A DNA stretch of 64,000 bases, from contig JAIUNZ010000001.1 of the NCBI GenBank assembly GCA_020161455.1, forward strand, positions 1 through 64,000, given 5' to 3'. The stretch is from Bacteroidota bacterium (GTDB lineage Bacteria > Bacteroidota > Bacteroidia > Flavobacteriales > Flavobacteriaceae). Shown one piece after another: positions 1 to 8,802 of the stretch; the first letter of the stretch is position 1; each line of letters opens with the position of its first letter. The position numbers and the translations under genes are program-made. The notes below the pieces were generated by a model. The model was not told where the DNA came from. It did no database searches and worked only from the letters and a program-made list of their open reading frames with translations.

Positions 1-99
1 GCCAATATCGAAGGTGATTTTACTCACTTTGGTATTTCTGTAACTATCGACCCAGAAACAGGCAGAAAATTTTACACCAACATGTTTATAAAAAAATAG
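1..99 (+). CDS. C-terminal end of a CDS truncated by the window edge
   Basis: An open frame enters from the left edge and stops at the TAG at 97-99, giving 32 residues that include THFGISVTIDP and end in a lysine pair. A conserved small domain ending in a GIS-V strand and a final aromatic strand would fit the end of a CAP/SCP-like domain, but too little is visible to name it. A terminator follows about 40 bases later, so this is the last gene of its unit. Confidence 0.6.
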   Translation, partial: ANIEGDFTHFGISVTIDPETGRKFYTNMFIKK

Positions 100-135
100 T
101 TTGATTATTGTTTTGTTTGATTTTGACAGATCTTT

Positions 136-168
136 AGAAACCCATTCCTCGTGAGTGGGTTTTTATTT
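136..168. terminator. Bidirectional hairpin terminator
   Basis: AAACCCA (138-144) pairs with TGGGTTT (156-162), followed by a T-rich run. It lies between the plus-strand gene ending at 99 and the minus-strand exonuclease gene ending at 171, so it can serve both. Confidence 0.75.
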
Positions 169-170
169 GA

Positions 171-770
171 TTAAAATCCGAGTCTAGATTTTAACTTCAA
201 AAAAAGCAATGCCATAGAATAGGCATCGTCTAAAGCAAAATTTTTCTCGGAAACGGGAATTTTGTATGTTTTTACTAAATCGTCTAACGAATAAGGTTTA
301 TTGATTTCTTCATAAAGCTTTTGGTGCATAATTTCAATATCTAATGCTTCGTTTTTAATTTTGCCACAATCTATTCTATCTAAAGCCTCGTTAATCATTT
401 CAATATCAAAATGAATTCTATGTCCAACCAATGTTGCATTGCCAATATAATTTATCAATTCTTCTATACCTGTTGGTTCTGCAAATTTCGGCAAACTACT
501 TTCGATGATAAACTCGTTTGATAATCCATTGTCATGTAAGTATTTGTATTGTAAAATAACCAATTCCAAAGCATCATTTACTTTAATAATATCATTTTCA
601 ATACCAATAGCACCAAAAGATAATATAACATCTTTTTTGGGATTCAAACCACTAGTTTCTGTATTCAGAATAACATATCTTTTTGTTTTTGTTTTCGATT
701 CAAATTTTTCAAGATAGTTTTTCCAAAATTCAGGATGTTCTTTATTAATATTTTTTATCCAATCAAACAT
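171..770 (-). CDS. DnaQ-like 3'-5' exonuclease domain protein with altered catalytic residues
   Basis: This 199-residue protein has the DEDDh (DnaQ/PolC-epsilon-like) fold signature. ExoI is at residues 34-41 (ILNTETSG), ExoII around 116-127 (GHRIHFDIEMIN) and ExoIII around 177-183 (NFALDDA). The usual DxE of ExoI reads N36-T-E38, and the His of the HxAxxDA motif is N177. D122 and D182 are kept. In an active enzyme the changed residues help bind metal and activate water, so activity may be weak or lost. The start overlaps the stop of the upstream DUF294 gene by one base (TAATG), so the two are translationally coupled and probably work together. The family call is firm; catalytic activity is not. 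Confidence 0.85.
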   Translation of the reverse strand: MFDWIKNINKEHPEFWKNYLEKFESKTKTKRYVILNTETSGLNPKKDVILSFGAIGIENDIIKVNDALELVILQYKYLHDNGLSNEFIIESSLPKFAEPTGIEELINYIGNATLVGHRIHFDIEMINEALDRIDCGKIKNEALDIEIMHQKLYEEINKPYSLDDLVKTYKIPVSEKNFALDDAYSMALLFLKLKSRLGF

Positions 771-2680
771 TAGGAAAACTGAGTTAGTTGAAATTTATCT
801 TTTATTAAATCTTCCAATTCTTTCATTGGCAGTAAAGCATTTTTTAATTTTTCTTTATCAATTTTGGTGAGTTCTTCCAAATTAATAAATTCACCCGAAG
901 TGTCATTCTTTAAACCTTCTAATGTTCTAAAATTTGTTAAAATTAAAAAAGATTCGGCGCAATTTAAATAGATTTCAGCAAATTTCGGATCAACAATAGC
1001 TAATTGTTTAAAACGCAAGTATGTATTATTTACACCTTTTAACTGCATACTTAAAGCAAATAATCGAGCACCATCAACTAATGGCATTATGGCTTTGTTT
1101 TTTATGTCAAATTTACCTTTATGTTGACCTTCTTCTTCGACATTAAATTTTTTGAAAAAAGTTAATGATGGCTCTTTGTGCAGCGCATTATTTCCCAAAT
1201 AATCAAAAAACAAAGTATTGTTTTTAGAATTACTAATAATTGTTTCCACTATAGTATCTTCTATTTTGTTTTCACCAATAACCATTTCAATATCAAAAAA
1301 TATGCTTCCAATTTCATTTGATTTTTCTCCTGGTGTTTTCATCCAATTGTCATATTGTTTAATCCATTCTGTCAACGATTTACACCAAATAAGATTACTT
1401 GCCATGTGATTATTTGGGCAATAATAAAAACCTGTTTTTTCTAAAATTGTTGTGGCTCTTTTTGCTAGTTTTACAAAATAATCTTTAACATCACGGTACT
1501 TTTCTTGCGCAACATCTTCAAAAACTAAAATGCTATCTTGATCGGTTAATAGCAGTTGTTCTTTACGAGCTTGACTACCAATACTAATCCAACAAAATCT
1601 AGCTGGAGGTGATCCTAAATCGAGAATGGCGATTTCGATTGCACGTTTAATAATAGCAAAATTTATTTCGCCTGTAATGTTAAATATATGAGGAATTGGG
1701 ATATTCTTTGAGATAGAGGATTGCACCAATTCGGTCAATTTTTCTCTAACTTGCTTTAATTCTTTAGGAGTTAATGCTTTTTTAATTTGTTTTATTAACA
1801 CGCCTGGATTATTTGATTGTGCTACCACAATGTCATGTTCGGAGATGATTCCTGAAATTGATGATTTATCAGAGCCGTCTTTAGTCACACAAAGATGACT
1901 AACATTGTATTTTAGAAGCAAAAGTTGTGCTTCGGCTACAGAAATGTTTTCTGGAACAGTAAATACTGGAGAAGACATGATTTTGTATATTTCAGAATTT
2001 AGTGGAAATCTACCATTTGCAATTTTACTTCTAAAGTCAGTATCTGTAGCAATTCCAATAGGAAAGTGGTTATCGTCAACTATTATTGCACTGTCAATCA
2101 AATTATCAGACATAAGTTGAGCAACATCTTTAGCGAGTTGTTTTTGGCTGATTTTTAATGGAGTTTTATTATAACTTAATGATTGAAAGTATTGAATTTC
2201 TCCCGTTTTGTTACTATAAATACCATCCGATGCTGTTGTTCCATTTTCTTGATCAAGTGAACTTCGTGTATTTGTGGCAAAATTTTCTAAAAGAAAATCA
2301 AGAATACTCGAATTTTGAGAAACAAAAGGTTTGAATATAGCAATAGGTATTGCATAAACAATTGAATCCTCTCTAGATTTTGCTGTCATCATATAATTGT
2401 TTTTGGCAAAAAACGGCCTTAGTCCAAAAACATCACCGGCGTAGCATTTGTTTAAAATAATCTCTTCACCATCAGCAATAAAGGTTAAATTTATTACTCC
2501 AGAAGCAACAACATAAAACGTGTCATGCAAAGCATCTTCCATTTGAAATAAAGTTTTATTTTTTTCAAGATTTATAATGCCAATATTTGAAGCAATTGAA
2601 TTTAATTCATCACTAGTTAAATATGTAAAAGGTTCGTGTTCTTTTAAAAAGTGAGCAATATTTGAAATAATTGTATTCAT
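770..2680 (-). CDS. cNMP-binding / CBS / DUF294 nucleotidyltransferase-like protein
   Basis: A 636-residue cytoplasmic signalling protein. Residues 1-120 form a cyclic-nucleotide-binding (CAP_ED) domain. About 170-290 hold two CBS domains. About 300-480 are a DUF294 GlnD-type nucleotidyltransferase domain with GSQARKE at 368-374 and metal-binding D380 and D382. The remainder is the DUF294 C-terminal helical domain. The architecture suggests a small-molecule sensor controlling a nucleotidyl-transfer reaction; the target is unknown. In proteobacterial relatives such proteins sit near acetate transport and acetyl-CoA synthetase genes; here the visible partner is the coupled DnaQ-like protein downstream. 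The catalytic motif looks intact. Confidence 0.9.
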   Translation of the reverse strand: MNTIISNIAHFLKEHEPFTYLTSDELNSIASNIGIINLEKNKTLFQMEDALHDTFYVVASGVINLTFIADGEEIILNKCYAGDVFGLRPFFAKNNYMMTAKSREDSIVYAIPIAIFKPFVSQNSSILDFLLENFATNTRSSLDQENGTTASDGIYSNKTGEIQYFQSLSYNKTPLKISQKQLAKDVAQLMSDNLIDSAIIVDDNHFPIGIATDTDFRSKIANGRFPLNSEIYKIMSSPVFTVPENISVAEAQLLLLKYNVSHLCVTKDGSDKSSISGIISEHDIVVAQSNNPGVLIKQIKKALTPKELKQVREKLTELVQSSISKNIPIPHIFNITGEINFAIIKRAIEIAILDLGSPPARFCWISIGSQARKEQLLLTDQDSILVFEDVAQEKYRDVKDYFVKLAKRATTILEKTGFYYCPNNHMASNLIWCKSLTEWIKQYDNWMKTPGEKSNEIGSIFFDIEMVIGENKIEDTIVETIISNSKNNTLFFDYLGNNALHKEPSLTFFKKFNVEEEGQHKGKFDIKNKAIMPLVDGARLFALSMQLKGVNNTYLRFKQLAIVDPKFAEIYLNCAESFLILTNFRTLEGLKNDTSGEFINLEELTKIDKEKLKNALLPMKELEDLIKDKFQLTQFS

Positions 2681-3240
2681 TTGTATCTAACAGGTTATTG
2701 TACAAATTTAAGAATAGATATAGACATTGAGGTTAATAAAACGCAAGTTTTTAAATATCTTATAAACAAATATTAGAGGTAGAAAGTAAAAAATTCTATT
2801 TTACATAATATAAATTATAGTTCAATAAAATTATAAATCTAACAAATCATTTTTGATAAAATATAATTAAAAAATGAATAGATATTAGTTTAAAATTGGA
2901 AGTAAATCTATTCACTTTAGTTTTTAAAATGTAAAATTAAAATAAAATAATACTAAAAAACTTAAAAAAGAATGAGTTATAAACAATTGTTTTACAGTTT
3001 GTTAATATCTTTTTTTTATAAAAAATCTCTTTTTTCACATAAAACACCATGTTTTATAAGGTAATTTTCTTAATAATTATTTGATTTTATGCATTTCATC
3101 GAAAAATAATGCATTTTTTTTCATTTAATCGATAAAATATACACTTAATCTATATAGATTTGTAACGAACAGTTTTTGAATTCCCCCAAACTCAAAAATT
3201 GATTAGTAATAATAAATTAAAACTTAACCTATTAGTGATT
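2681..3240. other. Long AT-rich intergenic region between divergent genes
   Basis: About 560 bases without a convincing gene separate the DUF294 gene from the DUF4832 gene. On the minus strand a TAAATTTG -7-like box lies at 2703-2710 but no TTG sits at the right distance. On the plus strand TAGATTTG lies at 3155-3162. Before it, ATGCATTT occurs twice (about 3088-3118), each copy followed by an ATCGA element, which could be a regulatory direct repeat. Nothing else was recognised. Confidence 0.4.
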
Positions 3241-4866
3241 ATGAAAAAATTATTTATTCAAATGTTATTCTTATTATTTACTTTAATAGGATACACACAG
3301 ACAACTACTGTTAATTATTCAGTATCGACTGAAAATTTTTCAAACCCTGAAAGAGGTTTTTATCATCATAAGGAAACATCTTCTTCTAATTATTCCAATT
3401 TGACTCAAACTACTTTGTCGAATTATAGAAATAACGAAAAAATTACTTTGATTCTACGATTATTCTATTTAGAGGATTTTTTAAATGCACCAATATCACA
3501 AACATATTTAAATAATATTCAGAATGATTTAAATAAAATTAGAAATGCTGGTATCAAGTGTATTGTTCGTTTTGCCTATTCAAGTGAAACTAATGCTGGA
3601 CAAAGAGATGCTAGCAAGAGTCAGATATTAGCACATATTCAACAGTTATCAGATATTTTGAGAAACAATGGAGATGTGATTGCAACTGTACAAGCCGGAT
3701 TTATAGGTACATGGGGTGAATGGTATTATAGTGATCATTTTGGTGGATCAAACCCAACCAATGCAGATTATACAAATCGTAAAGAGATATTAGAAGCTAT
3801 TTTAAATGCTATTCCTGCTGATCGTACAGTTCAAATTAGAACACCTCGTTATAAACAAAAAATGTACAATACAACTACTCCAATTAATCAAACGCAAGTT
3901 GAAAATAGATTAGATATTGGAAGAGTTGGACACCACAATGATTGTTTTTTATCAGATAGCTCAGATGTGGGTACATATATTAACACAAACACCGAATATC
4001 CCTACTTGTCCCAAGAAACGAGCTACTTACCAATGGGTGGAGAAACTTGTGATTTCGATCCAAATCGCTCAAATTGTAATGTTGGTACTTCTGAAATGGC
4101 TCTTTTTCACTGGTCTTATATGAACATGGATTATTATCCAGAAGTTATTGATGAGTTTACGGAAAGTAATTGTTTGAACGATATTAAAAAGAGATTAGGT
4201 TATCGTTTTGAGTTTACAAATAATACTTTTCCAAATTCGGCTACAGGTGGTGGTATTATGCCAATTACAATACGATTAAAAAATACTGGTTTTGCATCGT
4301 TATACAATCCAAGAACAGCATATATCATATTAAAAAATACGGTTTCTGGACAACAATATTCGCTGCCATTGACATCAAAACCTCAATTTTGGACTGGCGC
4401 AAACGTAATTACCATCAACGAAAATTTAGTTTTACCAACAACAATTGCTCCAGGAAGTTATAAAATGTATTTAAATTTACCTGATAAATCGGCTACTCTT
4501 AGTACTCGTCCAGAATACTCAATTCGTTTTGCAAATCAAGACACTTGGGAAGCATCAACAGGATATAATGACTTAAAGTTCACTATAAATATTGGACAAG
4601 CATTGGCTATTGCTGATAATGTTATAATTGATCCTGTAATTTATCCAATACCTGCAAACCAAGAATTGGTCATTGAATTAGAAAACATTACAGATTACAA
4701 AGCAACATTGTTTAATACTCTTGGACAAAACTTTGGTGTAATTTCAAATCAAATTGATAATAATAAGTTAGCGTTAAATACCGAAAGTTTGTCTGATGGC
4801 GTCTATCTATTAAAATTAGAGAATGGAACAATTAACACCACAAAAAGAATTATTATTAAACATTAA
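3241..4866 (+). CDS. T9SS-exported DUF4874/DUF4832 domain protein
   Basis: A secreted protein of 541 residues when started at the ATG at 3241; the longer frame from a TTG at 3199 would put 14 residues before the signal peptide. Residues 1-20 are a signal peptide (MKKLFIQMLF...). DUF4874 follows, with the hallmark NPERGFYHH, then DUF4832 with GTWGEWYYSDHFG; together these resemble a TIM-barrel glycoside-hydrolase-like unit. The last ~75 residues are a T9SS type A sorting domain (IYPIPANQEL... ending in a basic tail), so it crosses the outer membrane through T9SS. It converges on the Pel-like operon and shares its terminator, which allows but does not show a role in that polymer's metabolism. 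Substrate unknown. Confidence 0.85.
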   Translation: MKKLFIQMLFLLFTLIGYTQTTTVNYSVSTENFSNPERGFYHHKETSSSNYSNLTQTTLSNYRNNEKITLILRLFYLEDFLNAPISQTYLNNIQNDLNKIRNAGIKCIVRFAYSSETNAGQRDASKSQILAHIQQLSDILRNNGDVIATVQAGFIGTWGEWYYSDHFGGSNPTNADYTNRKEILEAILNAIPADRTVQIRTPRYKQKMYNTTTPINQTQVENRLDIGRVGHHNDCFLSDSSDVGTYINTNTEYPYLSQETSYLPMGGETCDFDPNRSNCNVGTSEMALFHWSYMNMDYYPEVIDEFTESNCLNDIKKRLGYRFEFTNNTFPNSATGGGIMPITIRLKNTGFASLYNPRTAYIILKNTVSGQQYSLPLTSKPQFWTGANVITINENLVLPTTIAPGSYKMYLNLPDKSATLSTRPEYSIRFANQDTWEASTGYNDLKFTINIGQALAIADNVIIDPVIYPIPANQELVIELENITDYKATLFNTLGQNFGVISNQIDNNKLALNTESLSDGVYLLKLENGTINTTKRIIIKH

Positions 4867-4888
4867 TTTCTATTTCTGATTTCTAAAA

Positions 4889-4920
4889 TAAAAAAAGGAG
4901 CAAATTTGCTCCTTTTTTTA
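4889..4920. terminator. Bidirectional palindromic terminator
   Basis: A near-perfect palindrome, A7-GGAGCAAATTTGCTCC-T7 (4890-4919), lies between convergent genes ending at 4866 and 4918. Both strands give a GC-containing stem followed by a T run. Confidence 0.9.
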
Positions 4921-7900
4921 TTTCTTATTTCGTTTTTTTAGCGAATGTTTTATACCTACTTGAATTGCATTAGAATAATATAATGATTGAACAAAGAGTT
5001 CAAAGTTTACATTAATTTCAGTATAGTCGAAGAGTAAATAATTGGCGACACCATTAAATCGTTGAAAATTATCACTAAAATCGTCTTTAAAATAAGAGCC
5101 TTCTACTCTTAAATTAAAATTATTAGACTCCTTCCCTATTTTAAATCCTAAACCACCACCATAATAAAAACGGTTGTCAATCATCCAATATGGATACCCT
5201 GTTCTTAGTAATTCTCTAAAATCTCCTTTTATTGAGCCTTGAGAATAAGAAGATTCTACAAATGGTAATATTTTAAAATTTTGATCTTTACCTTCATCAT
5301 AAAATAGCTTAACAGTACCCGAACCCTCATAGGTTTCTTTGGTAAAATATTGTGTTTCTTTAGTTTTACTACTATTATAAAAATTTCCTTCCAATGAAAT
5401 AGTAGCGTTTAAATATTTTAAAAAGAAAATATCTTGATAATAATTCATTTGAAATCTATAAATATTTTTACTATAAGCTGCTCCAGATTCTGCAGGTGCT
5501 ATTTTTAACTCTAAAGATTTGTAGTTTTTTAATTTATTTAGAATAGCTCCAGCTTTAAAATGAAAAAATAATGAACTTTGATTGCTATACTCAATTCTTG
5601 AGCCTGACCAATAATTAATTTTATTTTCTTTTACCGCTCTAGTAAATCGATATTCAATACCAACAATATCTTGGGTTATATTATCATTAACATCACTAAT
5701 ATCAAAATCTAATTTATACATTCTACTAAAAGTACCACCTATAGAATGCAAATTCATTTTTTTGTCATATACATTATAACTTACTACATTCTTTACAGAT
5801 GAATTTTTTTCTTGATTTGTTTCTAAGCCCGAAACTAAATTTAAATAATTTCCAAATTCTTTACGTTGATTTTTTAGTAATCTTTCTAAAGTTTCTGGAT
5901 AGAAAAGTGCTTTGTGATTTTTAATTAAATCATCTATTAATTCTCTATTTTCATATTCAACATCTTTATTTAGCATTGCCCGTAAAACTTCTTTTTCTTC
6001 GAAATCATTAGGCAAATCATCTGCAATTACCCACGAGTTTTTAAACTTGCCCATTTCATGATAGGTTGAGCTCATCAGTGCATTTACTTTATTATCATTT
6101 GGATTCGTAGTAATATATTTTGTGTATTCTAATACTAATGTTTCGTAATCTTTAGCTTCAATATACCAAGTCATTTTTGTATAAAAATCAATTTCATTTG
6201 CAAAAACAGACCATTCTATTGCTTTTTTGAAGTCATTATTATCAGCATATAACCAAGTTATCGCTGTTGCTATATTTTCATACTCAGATGAAGGTTCAAT
6301 ATTTTCTAATAAGAGTAAAGCATTGTTTGGTTCATAGTTTAATAAATAGTCCAAATATAAAATCTTAGCTTCTTTAGAGTTATCAATTTTTAATAGATAA
6401 TCTAATGCTTGCTTGATGTACTCTTTGTATTCGGGAGAATTATAACTTGCAATGTAATCTACTAAAACTGATTTATTAGTTGGATCCGCTTGAAACTGCA
6501 TTCGCAACCATTTTTCTCGCTCAGTTTCGGAACGATAATCAACAATTCTATTCAATTCTGCCGAATACATGATGTTATTCTTTGATGAATATTTTTTTAT
6601 ATGTTCAACAAGCATATCCCAAACTTCATTTCCTCTTTCTTCCCATGTTAAAAAAGTGGTATATTTATTCCAAGTTGTTTTATCAATTTCTGGCGTAGAA
6701 ATCATTTTTAACCGTAATGCCTCAACTTCTTTTCTATGAGCTTCCTCTGAGGTGTCAACATAAATTTCTTCTTTTTGAAAGTCAATTACACGCTGTAAAT
6801 AAGCTTTGTATTCATTTTTTACCGATTGTTCAACAAGATATAAACTTGCTAATGCATCAGCAGATTTATAGCCTAAATCAATTGAGTTTATTCTTGGCTC
6901 GTCAGTATAAACTGAGTACAAATAACCTTCAAGGAAAGGTGTTTTTTTGTAAACTGCGTTATCACTTTTCAACTGATTTTCAATCCTTTTTTGATTTTCA
7001 TAACTTCCATATAAAAACCAGTATTGTTTTTGAGTAAGTGACTCATCATTTTTAGTTTCTTCTACTGAATAAATCCCATTATTAGACTTGTGAATAAACT
7101 TTGAAGCACGCCAATCATTTACTAAATAACCTCCGTCTGCTGCTTTAACAAATCGCATTTGTGGATATCGCAATTTCATTTCTGCAATTAAGTTTTTAAA
7201 CAAAGGAAACATGGCTCTTTTTGAACCTGGCGTTGTATGCCAACCTAGTCCATCACTATTTCTCAAACCATAGTTTCCTTGACTTTTATTATTAGCATTC
7301 GGAATTTGAAAAATATCATCAGGATGAACGAAGTGTGACCAAATTCCAGTAATCAAATAAGTAGAATTTAACGAATAATCATCTTTTTCTTTTAAATAAA
7401 AACCACTTGAAGTTCTTGGAAAATCAAAAAGGTTTGGTTCTAAAGGTTCAAAATCAAATTCTCTATTTCCACCTTCTTGAAATTCACCTGTATAGGTACT
7501 ACACATAAACTTAACAGAAGGCATACCTTTACTTAATTGTATTAAACCAAATTTATCTATATCATTGGATGGCGGAACGTATGTAACTGGTAAATTTCCA
7601 TAACCATTGATTTTCCATTTTTTTTCAGCCGAATTTAAAGCTAATCTTGTAAACTCTGCATTTTTCCATTCATTTTGAAGTAATGAAACGTGATTATAAC
7701 CATGGAAACCAAGTTCGTGACCTTTGTTTAGTACATCTTTTGCCAACCAATCGCTTACAATTTCAGTTCTTTTATTTATTGTAGCTTTATAACTATCCCA
7801 TTGACTAAACAAAAATGGCGGTTGAATATTATTATTATAATCGAATGCTGTTAGTGCAGTATATTTTAAATCATATTCATCTGCAAGTTTGAGCATGTCT

Positions 7901-8802
7901 GGCCACCATGTTTTTTGTACATATTGAGCAATGTTTTGATTAAATTCAGATTTAACAGGTTCTTCATATATATCATAAACAGGAGAAGGAAAATCATCTA
8001 AATGAATGACCGAAACATTTGCTATTGGATAAGGAACACCTTCTAAACCCTTTAGGATAGCAGAAAAAGCTAATCCTCGATCCATTTTTTCAAGAGATGT
8101 TGAAAGGTTGTAAAAAATAACTTTTCCGTTTCCTATATTGTTTTCAGTAATTAAAGGATATGTATCATTATTTGCTGCAGTCGATAAAACTTTTATGTTT
8201 TGTTTAAAATTACTTCGTTTATAACCATAAAAAATAAGGTCTCTCTCAAATTTTTTATTGGCATAATTGGGTAAAACAGGAATTTTAAAATTATAGCCTG
8301 ATGATGTAATATCTATTTCTAAATGCGATTCAGGATTTAGTCCGATTAGAAAATTAAACCTCTTATCCTCGCTATTGAAAGGTAAAAATAACGTTCCTCC
8401 TTTAGCAACAAACATAGTAATAGCATCAATAGTTGATGAATTTATGCTTTTGGTATCAAAGAGACACAATACCCTTGTTGTTTCTGAAATTTGGGGTGAT
8501 AAATTCCATTGTTTCAATGGAATACTTTTCAAGGAAATTTTAGTGTACTCGCAAGTTTTTTTGAGATTATTATAAGCCTTTGAACATTCAACATTATTAT
8601 TATCAAGGACAAATTGAATTAATGTTGGATTGTTTGGTCCTATATTAGTGTATCGTCTTAAAACTCTTCCATCTTCATCTGAGTTAAAAAAATTGAATTC
8701 ACCTGAATTGCTTAAATTTTCAAGTTTTCCACAACTTGTTGCAATTAGCAAAAAGACAATAAAAAGTATTGATTTATTTAGATTTATTTTACTAGTAATC
8801 AT
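4918..8802 (-). CDS. Pel-like lipoprotein: deacetylase-like (DUF2194-type) + TPR-like region + outer-membrane barrel fusion
   Basis: A 1294-residue envelope protein. A lipoprotein signal ends at lipobox ATSC24. Residues ~100-240 look like a Rossmann/GATase-like module. About 262-620 resemble a polysaccharide deacetylase of DUF2194 type, with D269-D270 (HLDDFP) and H367/H371 (FHGYNH) as probable metal ligands. About 690-1000 are helical with TPR-like spacing. From ~1050 to the end there are alternating amphipathic strands with many aromatic and Gly residues, typical of an outer-membrane beta-barrel. In Pseudomonas the deacetylase belongs to PelA, and the TPR plus porin to PelB; here they are one polypeptide. 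It is last in the operon and overlaps its upstream neighbour by 4 bases (ATGA). Domain borders are estimates; the barrel is inferred from strand pattern. Confidence 0.75.
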   Translation of the reverse strand: MITSKINLNKSILFIVFLLIATSCGKLENLSNSGEFNFFNSDEDGRVLRRYTNIGPNNPTLIQFVLDNNNVECSKAYNNLKKTCEYTKISLKSIPLKQWNLSPQISETTRVLCLFDTKSINSSTIDAITMFVAKGGTLFLPFNSEDKRFNFLIGLNPESHLEIDITSSGYNFKIPVLPNYANKKFERDLIFYGYKRSNFKQNIKVLSTAANNDTYPLITENNIGNGKVIFYNLSTSLEKMDRGLAFSAILKGLEGVPYPIANVSVIHLDDFPSPVYDIYEEPVKSEFNQNIAQYVQKTWWPDMLKLADEYDLKYTALTAFDYNNNIQPPFLFSQWDSYKATINKRTEIVSDWLAKDVLNKGHELGFHGYNHVSLLQNEWKNAEFTRLALNSAEKKWKINGYGNLPVTYVPPSNDIDKFGLIQLSKGMPSVKFMCSTYTGEFQEGGNREFDFEPLEPNLFDFPRTSSGFYLKEKDDYSLNSTYLITGIWSHFVHPDDIFQIPNANNKSQGNYGLRNSDGLGWHTTPGSKRAMFPLFKNLIAEMKLRYPQMRFVKAADGGYLVNDWRASKFIHKSNNGIYSVEETKNDESLTQKQYWFLYGSYENQKRIENQLKSDNAVYKKTPFLEGYLYSVYTDEPRINSIDLGYKSADALASLYLVEQSVKNEYKAYLQRVIDFQKEEIYVDTSEEAHRKEVEALRLKMISTPEIDKTTWNKYTTFLTWEERGNEVWDMLVEHIKKYSSKNNIMYSAELNRIVDYRSETEREKWLRMQFQADPTNKSVLVDYIASYNSPEYKEYIKQALDYLLKIDNSKEAKILYLDYLLNYEPNNALLLLENIEPSSEYENIATAITWLYADNNDFKKAIEWSVFANEIDFYTKMTWYIEAKDYETLVLEYTKYITTNPNDNKVNALMSSTYHEMGKFKNSWVIADDLPNDFEEKEVLRAMLNKDVEYENRELIDDLIKNHKALFYPETLERLLKNQRKEFGNYLNLVSGLETNQEKNSSVKNVVSYNVYDKKMNLHSIGGTFSRMYKLDFDISDVNDNITQDIVGIEYRFTRAVKENKINYWSGSRIEYSNQSSLFFHFKAGAILNKLKNYKSLELKIAPAESGAAYSKNIYRFQMNYYQDIFFLKYLNATISLEGNFYNSSKTKETQYFTKETYEGSGTVKLFYDEGKDQNFKILPFVESSYSQGSIKGDFRELLRTGYPYWMIDNRFYYGGGLGFKIGKESNNFNLRVEGSYFKDDFSDNFQRFNGVANYLLFDYTEINVNFELFVQSLYYSNAIQVGIKHSLKKRNKK

